From the NCBI GenBank assembly GCA_941918925.1, contig OW799237.1, positions 96,197,015-96,261,014 on the forward strand: a stretch of 64,000 nt of DNA, given 5' to 3'. Made by a program: the position numbers and the translations under genes. Shown here piece by piece: positions 44,011 through 56,470 of this stretch. The DNA is from Phyto melanocephala. Lineage: Eukaryota; Arthropoda; Insecta; Diptera; Rhinophoridae. Below the pieces are notes generated by a model that saw nothing but the letters and a program-made list of their open reading frames with translations, was not told where the DNA came from and made no database searches. Position 1 is the stretch's first letter; the number at the start of each line of letters is the position of its first letter.

Positions 44011-47000
44011 TTAGTAGTAGTTTAAACGCAAAGCTTGAAGTGTAACAAAAACGTAGTTTTTTTCCTTACTCACAGTTCTAACAGTAATTCTGCTACTAAT
44101 TTAAGTATCTGCTAATATAAGCAATTGAAAATTTTGTTATTTCAATTTATGGAAAGGATCTTTCGTAAAAAAAAATTAAAAAAAAAATTTTAAACATGCA
44201 AAAAATCAGCGAGAACTTTTTTTAACTACATATAAAGAAATATTTTTAACAGCGTGTTTATTTAAATACGTTATTGGAAAAGTATTTTATTTAATAGTAT
44301 AATTTTTTTGAGATATATTCAATTAAAATTAACATTTTTGTTAATACTTGTTTTCTCCCAATATAAAACAGGCATCATTTTCCTTATTCCATTTGGAGCA
44401 CACACTGGTGTTGTTAATTCGTTGAAATACAATCCTGTATATAATAATATATTTTATAGTCCTTAAGGCAAAAAAAGAAGAAAAAAAAAGAATTATCAAA
44501 AGTATATATAAAAACAACAGCTTAAGTTTTTTTTTGAATAGCAAATTTTAAAACAAAAACTGAAACTTTTCGTTTTTAAATCTCTCCCAACTATCACCTC
44601 CTTTCAATTTCGTACCCAGTTAAAAAAAGAAAAAACATATTTTCAACACTAAACCAGCTTGTAAAAATCTTTAAATAAACAATTTCATACTCTAATAATA
44701 CAATATTTTTTTATATTAAAAGAAAAAAAAATTAAAACTAAAAAAAATTAACAAACCATAACAATTAGTGTGTAAGCATAAAAGTAATTTAGAATTATTG
44801 ATAAAATTGTGAAAAAAAAATTAATAAATTCATGCAGAAAAAAAATTTAACAATAAAATAACTAGTTATATTTAATTATAGCAAAGATATTAAAAAGGAA
44901 ATGATTAAACAATTTTGTAAATATTTGTAAAATATGAAATAATAAAAAAATAATAAAATCTAATAATAAAATAAAATCAAAACAAAATATTAAATTACGA
45001 GTGATTCTTTTAGAATATAGTAATTTTAATAAATCTTATTTAGTGCGGTAGAAATTTTTCTTTTTTTATATTAAACTAAACGCGTTTTTTGTAAAAAGAC
45101 AAACAAGCCTTTGATCGTTTCAATACAGCTTATTTGTGGGGTATGAAAAGTAATGAAAAATTTGAATTAACAAACCCTTTTGTCAATATTTTTTCAAAAT
45201 TTAAAAAAAAGAAAAAGCTGTTCCAATTTTTATTAAAATTTCAACTAAAAACTATTTTTTAGAGCAATGCACAAGCGCATTCATTTTTTGTCGATCACTA
45301 TATCACTTGCTTTTTGCGTACATATGTACATTAGGCTACATAGTGAGAACATAACTGTTAAAACCTTGAATACATAAACCAAGTCAAGAATTTCTTTTTT
45401 TGTTTTTGAAATTTTTTTTTAGTTTCTATTACAATGTTGTAACGATACTATTTTTTTCTGTCGAGTTCACTTTCCAAATCATTCGATATAGCACTAGACT
45501 TTGAGTACAATCTTATGCTTTCTTAAAAAAAAGTAAACTTTTTGAAAAGGTTATGTGAAACTTTGACAAGTATTCGAGTTTTGGCTGTAATACGAGTAGT
45601 TAATAATAAATAAAATCTAAGGTATTTAAACCGAATTAGATCTTTTAAATATAAACAAATCAAGGCACATTTTTTATCAGTTAATTTCAGTACAGAGAAA
45701 ATTTTTTGTTTGTATTTTTTTTTTATATGAAGTCTGATATTTGAAAAAATAAGAGGAAATAGAATAAATTGGCTTACTAAGCTATAGAACTGAACTGCTT
45801 GACAGAGATCTGTACCGAATACTCATGAAGTAAGACAACTTGAATCATGTTTCATTATTTTTTTGAATTATACGCATTCATACTTATTGAAAAGTCTTCA
45901 CTACATATACTCATTTTTAAATTTAATAGTACTCATATTCAGCAACACGTGTGTCTTAGTTGATTGCTAACGTCGTTCATGCAAAATAAAAAGACGCTGA
46001 AAAGCAAGTATGACTCGAGTACTCATTATGAAGTTGTGTGTTTTAACTATACTTGCCAGATTACAATTTGACATTCACCATAATAATTGTGGATTGGTAA
46101 AAAAAATTTACAATTTAAATTTAGCAAAATAATACAAAAACAACCACCAAAAATAAAGTGCTTGCTTTGATGTCTGTTTAAGAGATTTAGATTTATATAG
46201 ATTTAGATTTTGTTTTTGCTTTCAAATTTACGTACGTCAGCTCAGTTAAATTTCAACGATCTATACGCACTTATACTCAAATTCTATGCCTCACTATGAA
46301 TATTGAAAAAACTACTCAAAGCCTATCACTGCTGCTTGAGTCTAAAATAGGTGAAGAAAAATTAATCAACTGATGGATCAAGATTATCTGATGAAAAGAA
46401 TTAAAAGCTTTGCCTTTGAAGTCAAAAGTTATTCAATCACTGTTTTTTATAAAAATTTTCACCTTTGAATTAATTTTTTTTTTTTGGTTTTGAAATATCT
46501 TAACAGGCCACTACCATTTGGAATGCCTTTTCGATGCCTATTGGTTCACAGTGATTTCAGAGCTAACAAGGAGCATCTCCTACTTCAAGTACATCACTAA
46601 AACAGGCGTTTCATTTAGAATAAATGAGCAATTTACACTGCATATTGACTATTGCCAACAATCTTCATCACACAGACCTTTATAACCTTTATAACTCCTC
46701 TCCTCTTCGACACCGTCTTACGCTTTATGGCATAGCAAAGCTTATATTTAAATATATAAACTGTTTTTTATGGCTCCCAAACTGTTTCATATCAAACCAC
46801 AAAAATTTATTGAGGAGGATTGGGGGTAAATATCCTCTACCCCCTCATGCATTTGCGCTTGCTTCAGACTGAGATCAACAAAGCAGCCCCACTTAATGTT
46901 TGCCTGCCTGTGATCCTTAATCTTCCACTAGCTAATGCTGAACTGTCGCATTGTGTTCTGGCACATTCTTAAAATATCCTTAGGCTTGATTTGTAATTTT

Positions 47001-48854
47001 TTTGAATGATGTTTATAGATTGCATATCACAAATTATTGTCAAGAGGCTATTTGTACACCATAACACTACTATTCTGTCTACAAATTCCAAGTTCATCCC
47101 TTTAAGTTTGTAAAGTTTACCTAAAAAAATACTTTTGCCCGCATCATACCATTACCCATGGCAATTTCAAATTCCGGTCCATAAAATCACGTAATTTTTG
47201 ACTATGTCCACGTATGCCTTAACCCTCATCAGTGTCACTTTATAGATTCACACATATTGAGCTTAAGAATACACTAAAGGACCAGAAGGGAGTTCACATC
47301 CATCAACCTCACACTTTTGATAACCGGCTTGTTATCTACTACAATGAGAATTCTATTCTCTGTATCTGTATATTATTTTATGTCAATATAGTTTAGATTA
47401 GATTAAAAAATAGGGACATAAAATAATCCGAAGCTATCGACCGGTATACACTATACCCTGCTATGAATTTATATATGATTGTATGTACACAAATATTCAT
47501 TCAAATATTAAACTATCAAATTTTATCTTGGCAGCTCGTTGGCACAGAGTTTATTCATTACAAACTTTTATCCGTCTGCCTACTTTTAAAAAATCAACTC
47601 TGAAATTGCATGATACTCCTCAAAAATGCAATAATTTCTTGTATATCATCCCTTATTTTGACATTTTTTGTTTTTTCATCCATACTAACAATTATTAAAA
47701 TTTAAAAATAAATTAAAAAAATAAACCAACAATATATTTTTCGTGCACAAAAATTTTTATTCTTTTCTTTATAATTTTTTTTTTTAACAGAACAGCTGTT
47801 TTTCACAAGTCGACAAACGCTTAGCAGCTCGTTAACAAGAGTTTAGCAAATCCTTAGCCAGAGTTTGGCATGTGTGTTATGAATAGACTTTATGCTAACT
47901 TTATGCCAACTTTTTGTTATGAATAAGGCCGTATATTTTTAGCTTGAATGGAAAAAAATCAGATTGTCTTTTAAAATTGTGTAAGTACATTATATTTACT
48001 TATTACGCCTTAACATAATTATCACTTAAATTTAGATAAGAAATTAAAGTATTTAATTGATTTACATTAAGTATCTACACCTTCTATACTCAGACTAAAA
48101 AAAATCCAGTCAAAATAAAAAAAATATATTTAAATGCATTTAATCTTAAATCGAATGTATCGATGTTTTGGAAAATTTATAAAAAAATTTTACCTAGCAC
48201 ATACATAGTGTAATCACAGGCAGGCTAAATTAATAACTATAATACTGGGAGATGTCAAAGGAGACTACTACTAACGCAGGTATATTTTAACCTTTGTAGA
48301 ACCCTTAATATACGGAGATATAACCAACCTATCGCCATAGTTCTGAGTAAACCCTATGACGATGGAACTAGAAAGTAGACTAAGAAAATCAAAGATTGTT
48401 TAAAAAGACAGCTATGAAGCAGCATAAATAATTAAAGAAACAATGTCTTTGTGTGTCTATAGAACCAGAAAGTGAATAAAAAAAAAGCCAACGTTATTAA
48501 GTAGCCTACCTGCGAGGCAGCACAAACAATAACAGAAACCCCTTTTGTTTTTCTGCCTAGTCAAGTCATATTCGTTTTTCCTCACCATTTCCGAAAACTG
48601 TATGCATAATAGAACCTAAATTATGTTTACCACGCAAACTGCCTCGAAATTTGAAATTTAAAATCAAATTTTTACTGTATTTAGACAACAGCGTTTTCAG
48701 AACCTTCAGATTGAAATCTGTTAACGTCTAAACATGACCCACATATTAGACCGATAAAAGTTTAAAAATTGCAAGATTTCATTTAATATTTTAAATTTTT
48801 TAGTAAATTTTTTATCTAAGAGAATAGCTTTCATTAAACTAAAGAGTCTCGTCT
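44011..48854 (+). other. 4.8 kb without an identified gene
   Basis: 44160-45000 is strongly A-rich on the plus strand, as in a 3'UTR, and could extend the semaphorin transcript. 46500-47480 has higher GC and long stretches without strong homopolymers (for example GAGGAGGATTGGGGGTAAAT near 46813); its ORF at 46624-46872 matches nothing I know, and decayed mobile DNA is the likelier reading. Near 47790-47935 a fragment ends in ATGAATAAGGCCGTAT, resembling a MITE end. Confidence 0.35.
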
Positions 48855-49520
48855 TAATACCTTTATATTACTTTGTCATTCCGTTTGTGATTTCTACAAT
48901 TTTCATTTCCGAACCCATATATTTTCTGAAAGCTTATGAATAGAGGAGTCGATTAAGCCCTGACCGTCTGCCCGTCTGTCCGTGTGTTGGTTGAAATCAA
49001 CTTTTAGTAGCAAATATATGTTCCTCAGATCTCTATATGGTATCAATCTCTTGGAAATATCCAGGAACGAATCGCTGTTGAAATTCAGCACAATCGCCCC
49101 ATAACTTTCTGAGATATGAGCAAAAATCCACGACCACCTCGTTTTTTTTCATAATTACAACAACAACCTACATACATACTGGTTAAAGTAAACGTGGCAT
49201 CGAATTCCAGCTGAGCCAAAAAAATTTTATTTTATATAATATATTATTTATATATTATTTTTTTTTTATATTTTTTTAATTTTTTTTTTTAAATATTTTA
49301 AAAAAATTTTTTTTTTATTTTTTTTTGTAATTTTTTTATTATTTTTTTTTTATTTTTAATATATTTTTTTTTGTTTTTTATTTTTTTTTGGTGTGTTTTT
49401 TACATGTATGTACGTATTTTATATGAGATGGTGATACAAACAATTGTTATTGCATGACTACACGTTGTGAAGGGTATATAAGATTCGGCACGGCCGAATA
49501 TAGAACTGTTACTTGTTTTT
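48855..49520 (+). mobile_element. mini-me-like copy with GTCY block
   Basis: TTTGTCATTCCGTTTGTGAT near 48872, a GACCGTCTGCCCGTCTGTCC block near 48961, then CGCCCCATAACTTTCTGAGA, and the tail GGGTATATAAGATTCGGCAC followed by GGCCGAATATAG near 49470-49502. About 150 bp near 49240-49390 is an almost pure T/A run. The best preserved short copy of the family in the window. Confidence 0.8.
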
Positions 49521-50697
49521 ATATGGAGTTTAAATATTGGAGAAGTAGAGCATAGAGAGCCTCTCAGACCATCTTGTAAATAAATATACTGTTTTGACAA
49601 CGAAATCTTGTAAAATGTCAATAAACAGTGGTATAAACGGTATAGATTTTAATAAATATTTTAGATCAAATCTACAAGATTTCCTTCAGGTGTAAATGTA
49701 GTATTATATGCAGGTTTTGTTAAAAATATTTGCATCTCTTAGAGAGATAAAAATTTTTTCCACACAGTATTGTGTCATTTGACTCTCAAGGTGTGGGACT
49801 GGAAAAGATTCATCTATATTACTTGTGTTTTTCTATTAAGAAAAAAAAAAAAAAAAACAATTTATAATTTATGGTTTTGCGATCCAATGCATAAATCAAA
49901 TTTTCAATTATTTTTTATACCTCACATCCAACCGTTACAAAAATTACAACAAAGGCTTCTGGTTTGTTTTTTTAAAACCATTCACAATAAGCAATATTTA
50001 GCAACAAGAATACGAGTTTTAATGAAATTTGTAATAAACTAAAATAAAATAAACCTTAAAACACACGTACGCCTGTAAATAATAAAGGAAAATTTTTAAT
50101 AATTATTAGAGAACTTATTAGAATTTATACAAGAACAATTTATGTAAAAAAAGCTAGTAATATAATATAATTCTCAAAGAAACTTAATGGCTTGCCAAGG
50201 AAAAAATAAACGCTTCAACAGCATTAAAAGCACAAAAGCTAGTAAACAATAATTAATACAAAAAAAAACTAAATATAAATAATTTAAAAAAATGATTTCA
50301 GTCAAATTATCAGTTTCTAAAAAGTTTATACTGAGTACTTGTGTTTACCAAACTAAGCAGGAGGCTCAAAATATAATTCGAAATAAGAAAAATTGTACAG
50401 AAAAATCTTTACGTACCAGCAAGTAAAGACGAACCATTTTTGTTCATTTTTACTAATTTCTTTCGCATTCGGTTTCTATGAAAATATATATGCCATTTGA
50501 AGATTATTGGCATACAAATTTTCACAATAAAATTTAAATTTTTTTTAATCGATTGTATTTTATAGAAGCTATAGGACTCATCAACATATAAGTATGTAGA
50601 ATTCACATAAATGCTTCTAGTTTGCAAAATCGTCGAGATGTTAGCCTTAAAGATGCCTTTAAGTTACTTTCAAGTTTATCACTTTGCGGTTTATATA
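49521..50697 (+). other. intergenic or long-UTR sequence, unassigned
   Basis: AT-rich. ORFs at 49770-50042 and 50409-50627 have biased, low-complexity composition and no family match. Confidence 0.35.
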
Positions 50698-52177
50698 GGG
50701 TGTCCGGAAAGGAGCGCCTAATTTTAATACAGCACAATTTTAATAAATAGTAGGAGTTGTACGTTTTTTTTTTTTCTTAAAAGTTTTCTTTCGCGGACCT
50801 CGAGACTTAAAAATATGTTAACCAAATAACGTTTAGTTATTTTAAGCAATTAAAGTTCAAAAAATACTTTTTTAGAAAATTAGTTCCTTCGGGAAATTCA
50901 CATTGATTTGATGACACATTTATGCGCCATGTGCGGCACCGGTGCACACGACCTGAGTATTCGTTTGGGCCGCGTGTTTACATATCCACACGCCACCCTT
51001 ATGTCTTTAAGGGTGAATGTGGCATAGTGCACTCAATTTACATTGGGTTTATATAACTGGAATGAATCTGTGGCCCCAGGAGAACATGAAATTGTGCTTG
51101 GCCTGAGCAGTTTGCATTTTTTTGTTTTTGTACAAAAACAATTTGTCCGGATTGTAGAGGTAAAAATTTTAAATTGTCCGAAATTTAGAAGTGTCCGAGC
51201 TATTGGAGTGACCGGACTGGCGCATGTCCGGACTGTGGAAATTGTACTGTATTTCGTCTAAAAGAACTAAGAAAGAAAAAAATGTTAAATGTGCACCGGT
51301 GATCACGCGGCCCCATGAAGTAAAATTACTTACTGGGGCCGCGTGATCACCGGTGCACACACGGAAAATTTATGAAAAACCATGGAAAAAGTGAAAATGT
51401 TCACTTTCTGTTTCTGGGTATACAATAAATGGACATAAACAGAACGTTATCAACAAGAAAAATATTTTGGCCCGATTGAGTAAATCGAGATTTTTGGGCT
51501 TGGCGCGAGATGTGTTAAGCAATCATTTAGAAAATCAACGGCTCTTTGCATGCTTCCTTAGCTTGATCCTTGTACCAATCGAAGCTTGTACGAGTGCGTG
51601 CAAATGTATAGCCGTTATCAAAATTCATTACATAGTGCTTTAGGAAATGTCTATTCATTCACGAAAATTTCTTGATTCTCGCCAAACTTTCTCTTACTGT
51701 GGCAAGACTTTCGAATGATCTACATGCACGACAACAAAGAATAATCTTCGGATCTATCAGTGTAAATTTAGTATCAAATTTTGTAATTATTTATTTATTT
51801 ATCTATCTAATTCAAACCCTTTTTTAAACCATTAAGGCCAATAAGCCAGTATAACCAAAATATTATTATTATTTTTAAATGCCTCAATGCCTCAATTTTG
51901 TTTGGCTCATCGGTATGACCGAAAACTTGACATAATTGCTGAACTGTTTCAGCTAAACTTTCACCATTTCTGTCATGTATTTTCTAATAATTGAGATTTG
52001 CTCGTAAATATTTTTCCATTATTTTCCAATAATTGAGATTTGCTCGTAAATATCTATCCATATTAATAAATCGTGTGGTAAGCTCGTGTGACAACTGCAA
52101 AAAAAAAAAAAACCCCGTACAACTACCCATTAAAAAATGTTAACAAATTGAAATCCGTCGATCTACGTGGGACACCC
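50698..52177. mobile_element. 1.48-kb inverted-repeat element of unknown kind
   Basis: GGGTGTCCGGAAAGG at the left and GTGGGACACCC at the right are inverted, with TA at 50696-50697 and 52178-52179, as in Tc1/mariner elements. The terminal similarity is short (about 10 bp). The interior has GC-rich islands unusual for this window: GGCACCGGTGCACACGAC near 50935, TGTCCG motifs repeated near 51137-51235, and a perfect palindrome at 51290-51359. No transposase motif is readable in the ORFs at 51043-51261 or 51169-51360. Confidence 0.55.
51290..51359. repeat. GC-rich perfect inverted repeat, 26-bp arms
   Basis: The arms TGTGCACCGGTGATCACGCG + GCCCCA (51290-51315) and their exact complement (51334-51359) surround an 18-nt spacer that itself contains AGTAA/TTACT. 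About 65 percent GC in the arms against a background near 30 percent. Part of the arm (CACCGGTGCAC) also occurs at 50939. Could be a terminator-like hairpin, an insulator or binding site, or a junction of two head-to-head element ends. Confidence 0.85.
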
Positions 52178-52639
52178 TACATAGTCTTTAAAGATGATGT
52201 AAACGATATCTTCGCTAATCAGTATGGTGATATTGTCTTCAGTGCTGTCAGCTAATTCGATTTTAATCTCACATCGATTGTTCTGCTTCAGATTTTAAGC
52301 CAAAACGTTGTGCTTGTACTTGCTTTATGAATTGCAATAATTATATAGGAGGGGGCAAACTTGACCATGAGGTTAAAAAAATTAACAATTTTTTCGTTTA
52401 TACAATTTTTTTTTTTTAAAACGAATTAAAAAGCTTTTTATACTAAATCTGGACAAATGTGTCACTTAAATGATCCATTTTGCAGCTTAGCAGTGATATG
52501 CTCATTCAGAGTATTTTACATAACATTTTTAAAACCTTGTGGCTGCATTGATAGAATTTCTGAAACAATATTGTCCTTGAATTCAATGATTGCTTAGGAC
52601 TTGTTCGCATATACTTGCTCTATCAAACAACTTCAAAGA

Positions 52640-53000
52640 TAATATTCGGGTGCTGATAAATCAGGTGAACGGACTGGCTAGTTAATTTCCGAATTTTTGA
52701 AAATTATTCATTCTTTTAAGTTTTGACTTAGATCTGCCATTGTATCACGGGCACTATGAGTAGTGGCTCCATCTTGCTAAAACCACATCTCAAGTCTGTA
52801 CTTAAGAGTAAGAAGTAAGAGTGTTTCATCAAAATCCGCACTTCCATCTTCATTTTTGAAAACTTCTTAATATTTTTAGATATAATTCCATACCATACTG
52901 CACATGTACTAGGGTACACTGGGCTTAAATGTATGACTCTGCGATTTTCAAAACCCCAAAGCCGACAGCCGATAAGCCTCTTCACTTATGATCAAATTTC
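52640..53000 (-). pseudogene. mariner transposase relic
   Basis: Minus-strand frames give LRCGFSKMEPLLIVPVIQWQ and, shifted, FQQDGATTHSARDTMADL, then NSEIN*PVRSPDLSAPEYYL, which match the second and third catalytic blocks of a mariner lineage with TTHSA in place of TCHTA. Same lineage as the split relic around 33196/35223. Several frameshifts; inactive. Confidence 0.75.
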
Positions 53001-55732
53001 CAAAGAGGTTGAATTGATACCTGGCTTACTGTTAAAATTTAACTGCAAAATTGAAACAAGGCTCATGACCTGAGGGTTTTAGTTCTTGTACCATTTGCAC
53101 TCTATGTGGAAAATGCACTAGATTTTTTTTTCTAATGAGCCTGGCTTAGCAGAACGCCTACTGGTACATGTTTGGTTAACACTTTACCCTACATGTTCAA
53201 TATTTAACCCAGTAAACGTGGTCTGCCGGATCAGATCTTTTACTTTATCATGTAAGTAGTCCGGATGAACTAAGTTGCTTCAGAGGATAAATTCTGACAT
53301 TAAAGACCAATCTTATGTTCCTTACGTTTAATAATTGACCACTGATTTAAGTAAGAAATCAGCTCAATAATATTTAATTATTTGTATTATATTATTATTA
53401 AAAATTAAAATAATAAGACCCTATTTTTCTGGTTGTTTGTTCAGTTCTGTATCTCTCTTTTTTTTATATTTTTTAAGAGTTCTTTATATAATCTAAGAAA
53501 AGAATTAAATCGTAAAATGTATAAACGATAAAGTTATCAAACTTTTTTAACCCATGGTCACTTTTGGCTCACTCTGTATAAACATGCTTATACTTTATTT
53601 CGCTATTGTGTAAATGAACTCTTAAAACTCTTAAAAACTTAAAACTCTTTAAAACTTAAAACTCTTAAAAACCATTAGAAAAAACAATCATATATTCCGA
53701 ATTATATTTTGCTTAAAAAGTCATCAAAAATGTTCTTAATCTTTTAGTACTGACTGTATTAAGGAAATCGGTGCAATATAAAATTTTCTTAAGAATTTCT
53801 TTTTACACTTGCATTAGAATGCTTATTTATATATAATCCCCACTCAGCTATAACTATTATTTTCTCTGCCCATAATTTAGATTTTACTATTTATAAACTG
53901 TTGTTGAGAGTACGATCTATGCCTAATTTAAGCATCATATTTTTTTTTTTGTTACCCTAAACATTGTAAATTATTAAATATTAATGTGAAATGTTTTGTA
54001 TGACAATCACATGATTAAAAGATGAAAACATATAGCAAAAATATATATGAAAATAAAATACATATATTTAAAATAACAAATTTTATTACAAAATTATTAA
54101 CAAGCTGCTTCAAATTTTATGTAAGTTTTATTCAACAAGAAACCACTTTTTACAAGCTCAAAGAAAACAAGTTGCAATAAATGAATTGAAAGAAAAAGGA
54201 AAAAAGAAAAATAAAAATAAAAATAAAAACATTTTGAAATACACAAATATAAAAGAAAGTATATGACATTTAAGTGTAACATAAAGATTAGCGTAATTAA
54301 CTGCAGTAATTATATATGCAATATACACAGACATACAGACATATGTTTTTAATACAAATATATGTTTGTATACTAAATCTACATCTAAATACACTTACAT
54401 TGTAATCTGTAATTAATGAGCTATAAATATTAACATGTATTTAGTAAATATATGAAAAATAAAACTTACAAACAAATTTATTATTAAACTATAATTAAGT
54501 TTCCTAAAAACAAAAACACACAAAAAAGAAATGTATTAATTAAAAATTGTAATTAATTAGTGAGTAAGTTCTTTAAAACATAAAACAAATTATAACATTA
54601 AAAACACACACAGTAAATAAATGTGATAAGATTTTTAATAATAAAGAAAAAAAGGAAAAAAAAAATTAAACAAAAAATTTATGAAATGTGTTTTATTTAA
54701 TTAAAGTATTGGCTCATTTTTAAATGCTTCTCTATTTAAACGGCCATATTCATAATCAATAATTTCACTCTAACTATTAATGATGCCTCAACGGATATGG
54801 AAATATTGATTGTCAGCGTGAGGTGGTTCCGGTATAGTAAACAAATTACAAAATAAAATTTTCTTTCATTGGATTAATGGTGTAGTTATATTAGGTGATA
54901 GCGCAGACGGACATAATTTTTCGTATCTCTTTATTTTATATGTAGTTTGACAATACTTTTCACTAAAATCTGTTTTTATATAAGTTGACAAAATTCTGGC
55001 ACACCAGAAAAGCTGGACTCGCACCACTACCTGTACAAGAGTACCCTGATTGGATCGCCTAAGAGATAAGTTGTATGTAGCTCTTGTGAAGGTAACTCAA
55101 CTAACTTCAAACTTACAAATATAATTTATAATGTCAAATATTTGTGACGCATAAAAGAATGTTTTATATTTACCCATATGTCGTAACTTATTAAAATTGG
55201 TTTATTATTTTTCGGAGTTTTTAGAGTTTAAAGTTACTACTAACACATTAGCGAACCAACTGTATATTACAAAAGAAAAAAAAAAACAAAGTAATGCGTG
55301 TTGATATAAATTGTTGATTGAAACAAATAGATTTTTTTAACTTCCAAAATCTTTGTCCATATTGAAATCATATAAATAAAAGAAACATGATTTATGGGAA
55401 GTGGGCTTACAGATGCATAGACAGGCGATCATAGATAGGTCTTAAAACGATAACAGGAGAAAATAAATATCTACCTTGTGTGGTCTTAAATGAATATTTT
55501 AATGTGCGCTAACGAAATGATAAAACTATTTTACCCGTTCACTCCTTTTTTGTTTATGATGGGCAGAAAAACATGATAAAGCAAGCGATTAGAAAAAATT
55601 AAATAACAAACAAATTAGGCAGCCCATACATGCAGATGAAAGACACTGCCTAGTTTGTAGAAAGTCATGATTATAAGAGAATTAATATAATAACAATTCT
55701 TTTCCATTTAACGTAGTAGTTTTAAAGTCGTA
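53001..55732 (+). other. unassigned sequence, A-rich stretch 54000-54690
   Basis: 53001-53330 may extend the mariner relic but I cannot align it. 53600-53680 has a local CTTAAAACTCTTAAAA repeat. 54000-54690 is A-rich with several AATAAA signals (for example near 54641) and resembles a 3'UTR end on the plus strand. The minus-strand ORFs at 54097-54394 are products of this composition. Confidence 0.35.
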
Positions 55733-56470
55733 ATATAGGGTGGTCCAGGCATAATTCAAGATGTCAATCGTGAGTCACACCTTGTCGTCAAATTGTTGGC
55801 CTAATTTAATTTGACATTCCTGTGTTTCAGTGTTTGATAAATTCAATCATGGAGAATTACATTATTGAGAAGCGCGTTACTACTGTTGAAGCGTTTTACC
55901 AAAATGGGCGTTTAAATCAAAATGCATTTCGTGCATTTCGTAAGTTACACTTGCACTTTAATGGAGTCATTAACAAGCTAAATTGCTACAATTAAGAAAT
56001 TGAGTCATTGTTGAAAAGCCGATCCATAAGGGTGACTTTTTAGTGCGCTTTATGAGTGATAGGCGTTATTGGGACATACTTCATAAAAAACAAGGTCGGG
56101 CAAAACTGCTTGGTGAATGATGTTCGCTATCGCGAGATGATTATGAACCTATTTTGCTACTGAACGATATTTGGTTATAACATAATGGTGCCATTTGCTA
56201 CAGATCCTACAAAACAGTAACTTTTTGGCACTTTAAATTCATTGGTCATGTTGTCTCACGTTCTGATAATGTTTATTGGTCGCCACAACCATGGTGCCAT
56301 TTGCTACAGAGCCAACAAGACAGTTACTTTTTTGCTCTTGAAATTCATTGGTCATGTTGTCTCACGTTCTGATAATGTTTATTGGTCGCCACAACCATGT
56401 CGTTTGATTATTTCTTTGGGGATATTGTGGAAAAAAAGTGTACCTTAATATACCAAGAAAAATTTAAGAG
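55733..56470 (+). pseudogene. mariner transposase relic with internal deletion and duplication
   Basis: After an AGGGTGGTCCAGGCATAATT terminus, ATG at 55850 opens MENYIIEKRVTTVEAFYQNG and RLNQNAFRAFR, the standard mariner N-terminus. After a large deletion, 56115-56448 reads VNDVRYREMIMN, then HNGAICYRSYKTVTFWHFKF and IGHVVSRSDNVYWSPQPCRL (for FGGHVISRSGDVNWPPRSCDL). The second catalytic Asp in the NGATC block has become NGAIC preceded by HN. A 106-bp tandem duplication lies within. No intact frame. Confidence 0.85.
56186..56397 (+). repeat. 106-bp tandem duplication inside mariner relic
   Basis: TGGTGCCATTTGCTACAGA starts at 56186 and again at 56292; both copies run through GTCATGTTGTCTCACGTTCT and GGTCGCCACAACCATG. 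The copies are about 90 percent alike and keep different reading frames relative to the transposase. Confidence 0.85.

Noticed and set aside
46624..46872. 82-residue ORF in a GC-elevated stretch
   Set aside because: No motif recognised and no continuation upstream or downstream in frame; not enough to call a gene.
54097..54394. Two overlapping minus-strand ORFs with hydrophobic runs
   Set aside because: Hydrophobic Phe/Leu runs arise from an A-rich plus strand; no conserved motif.
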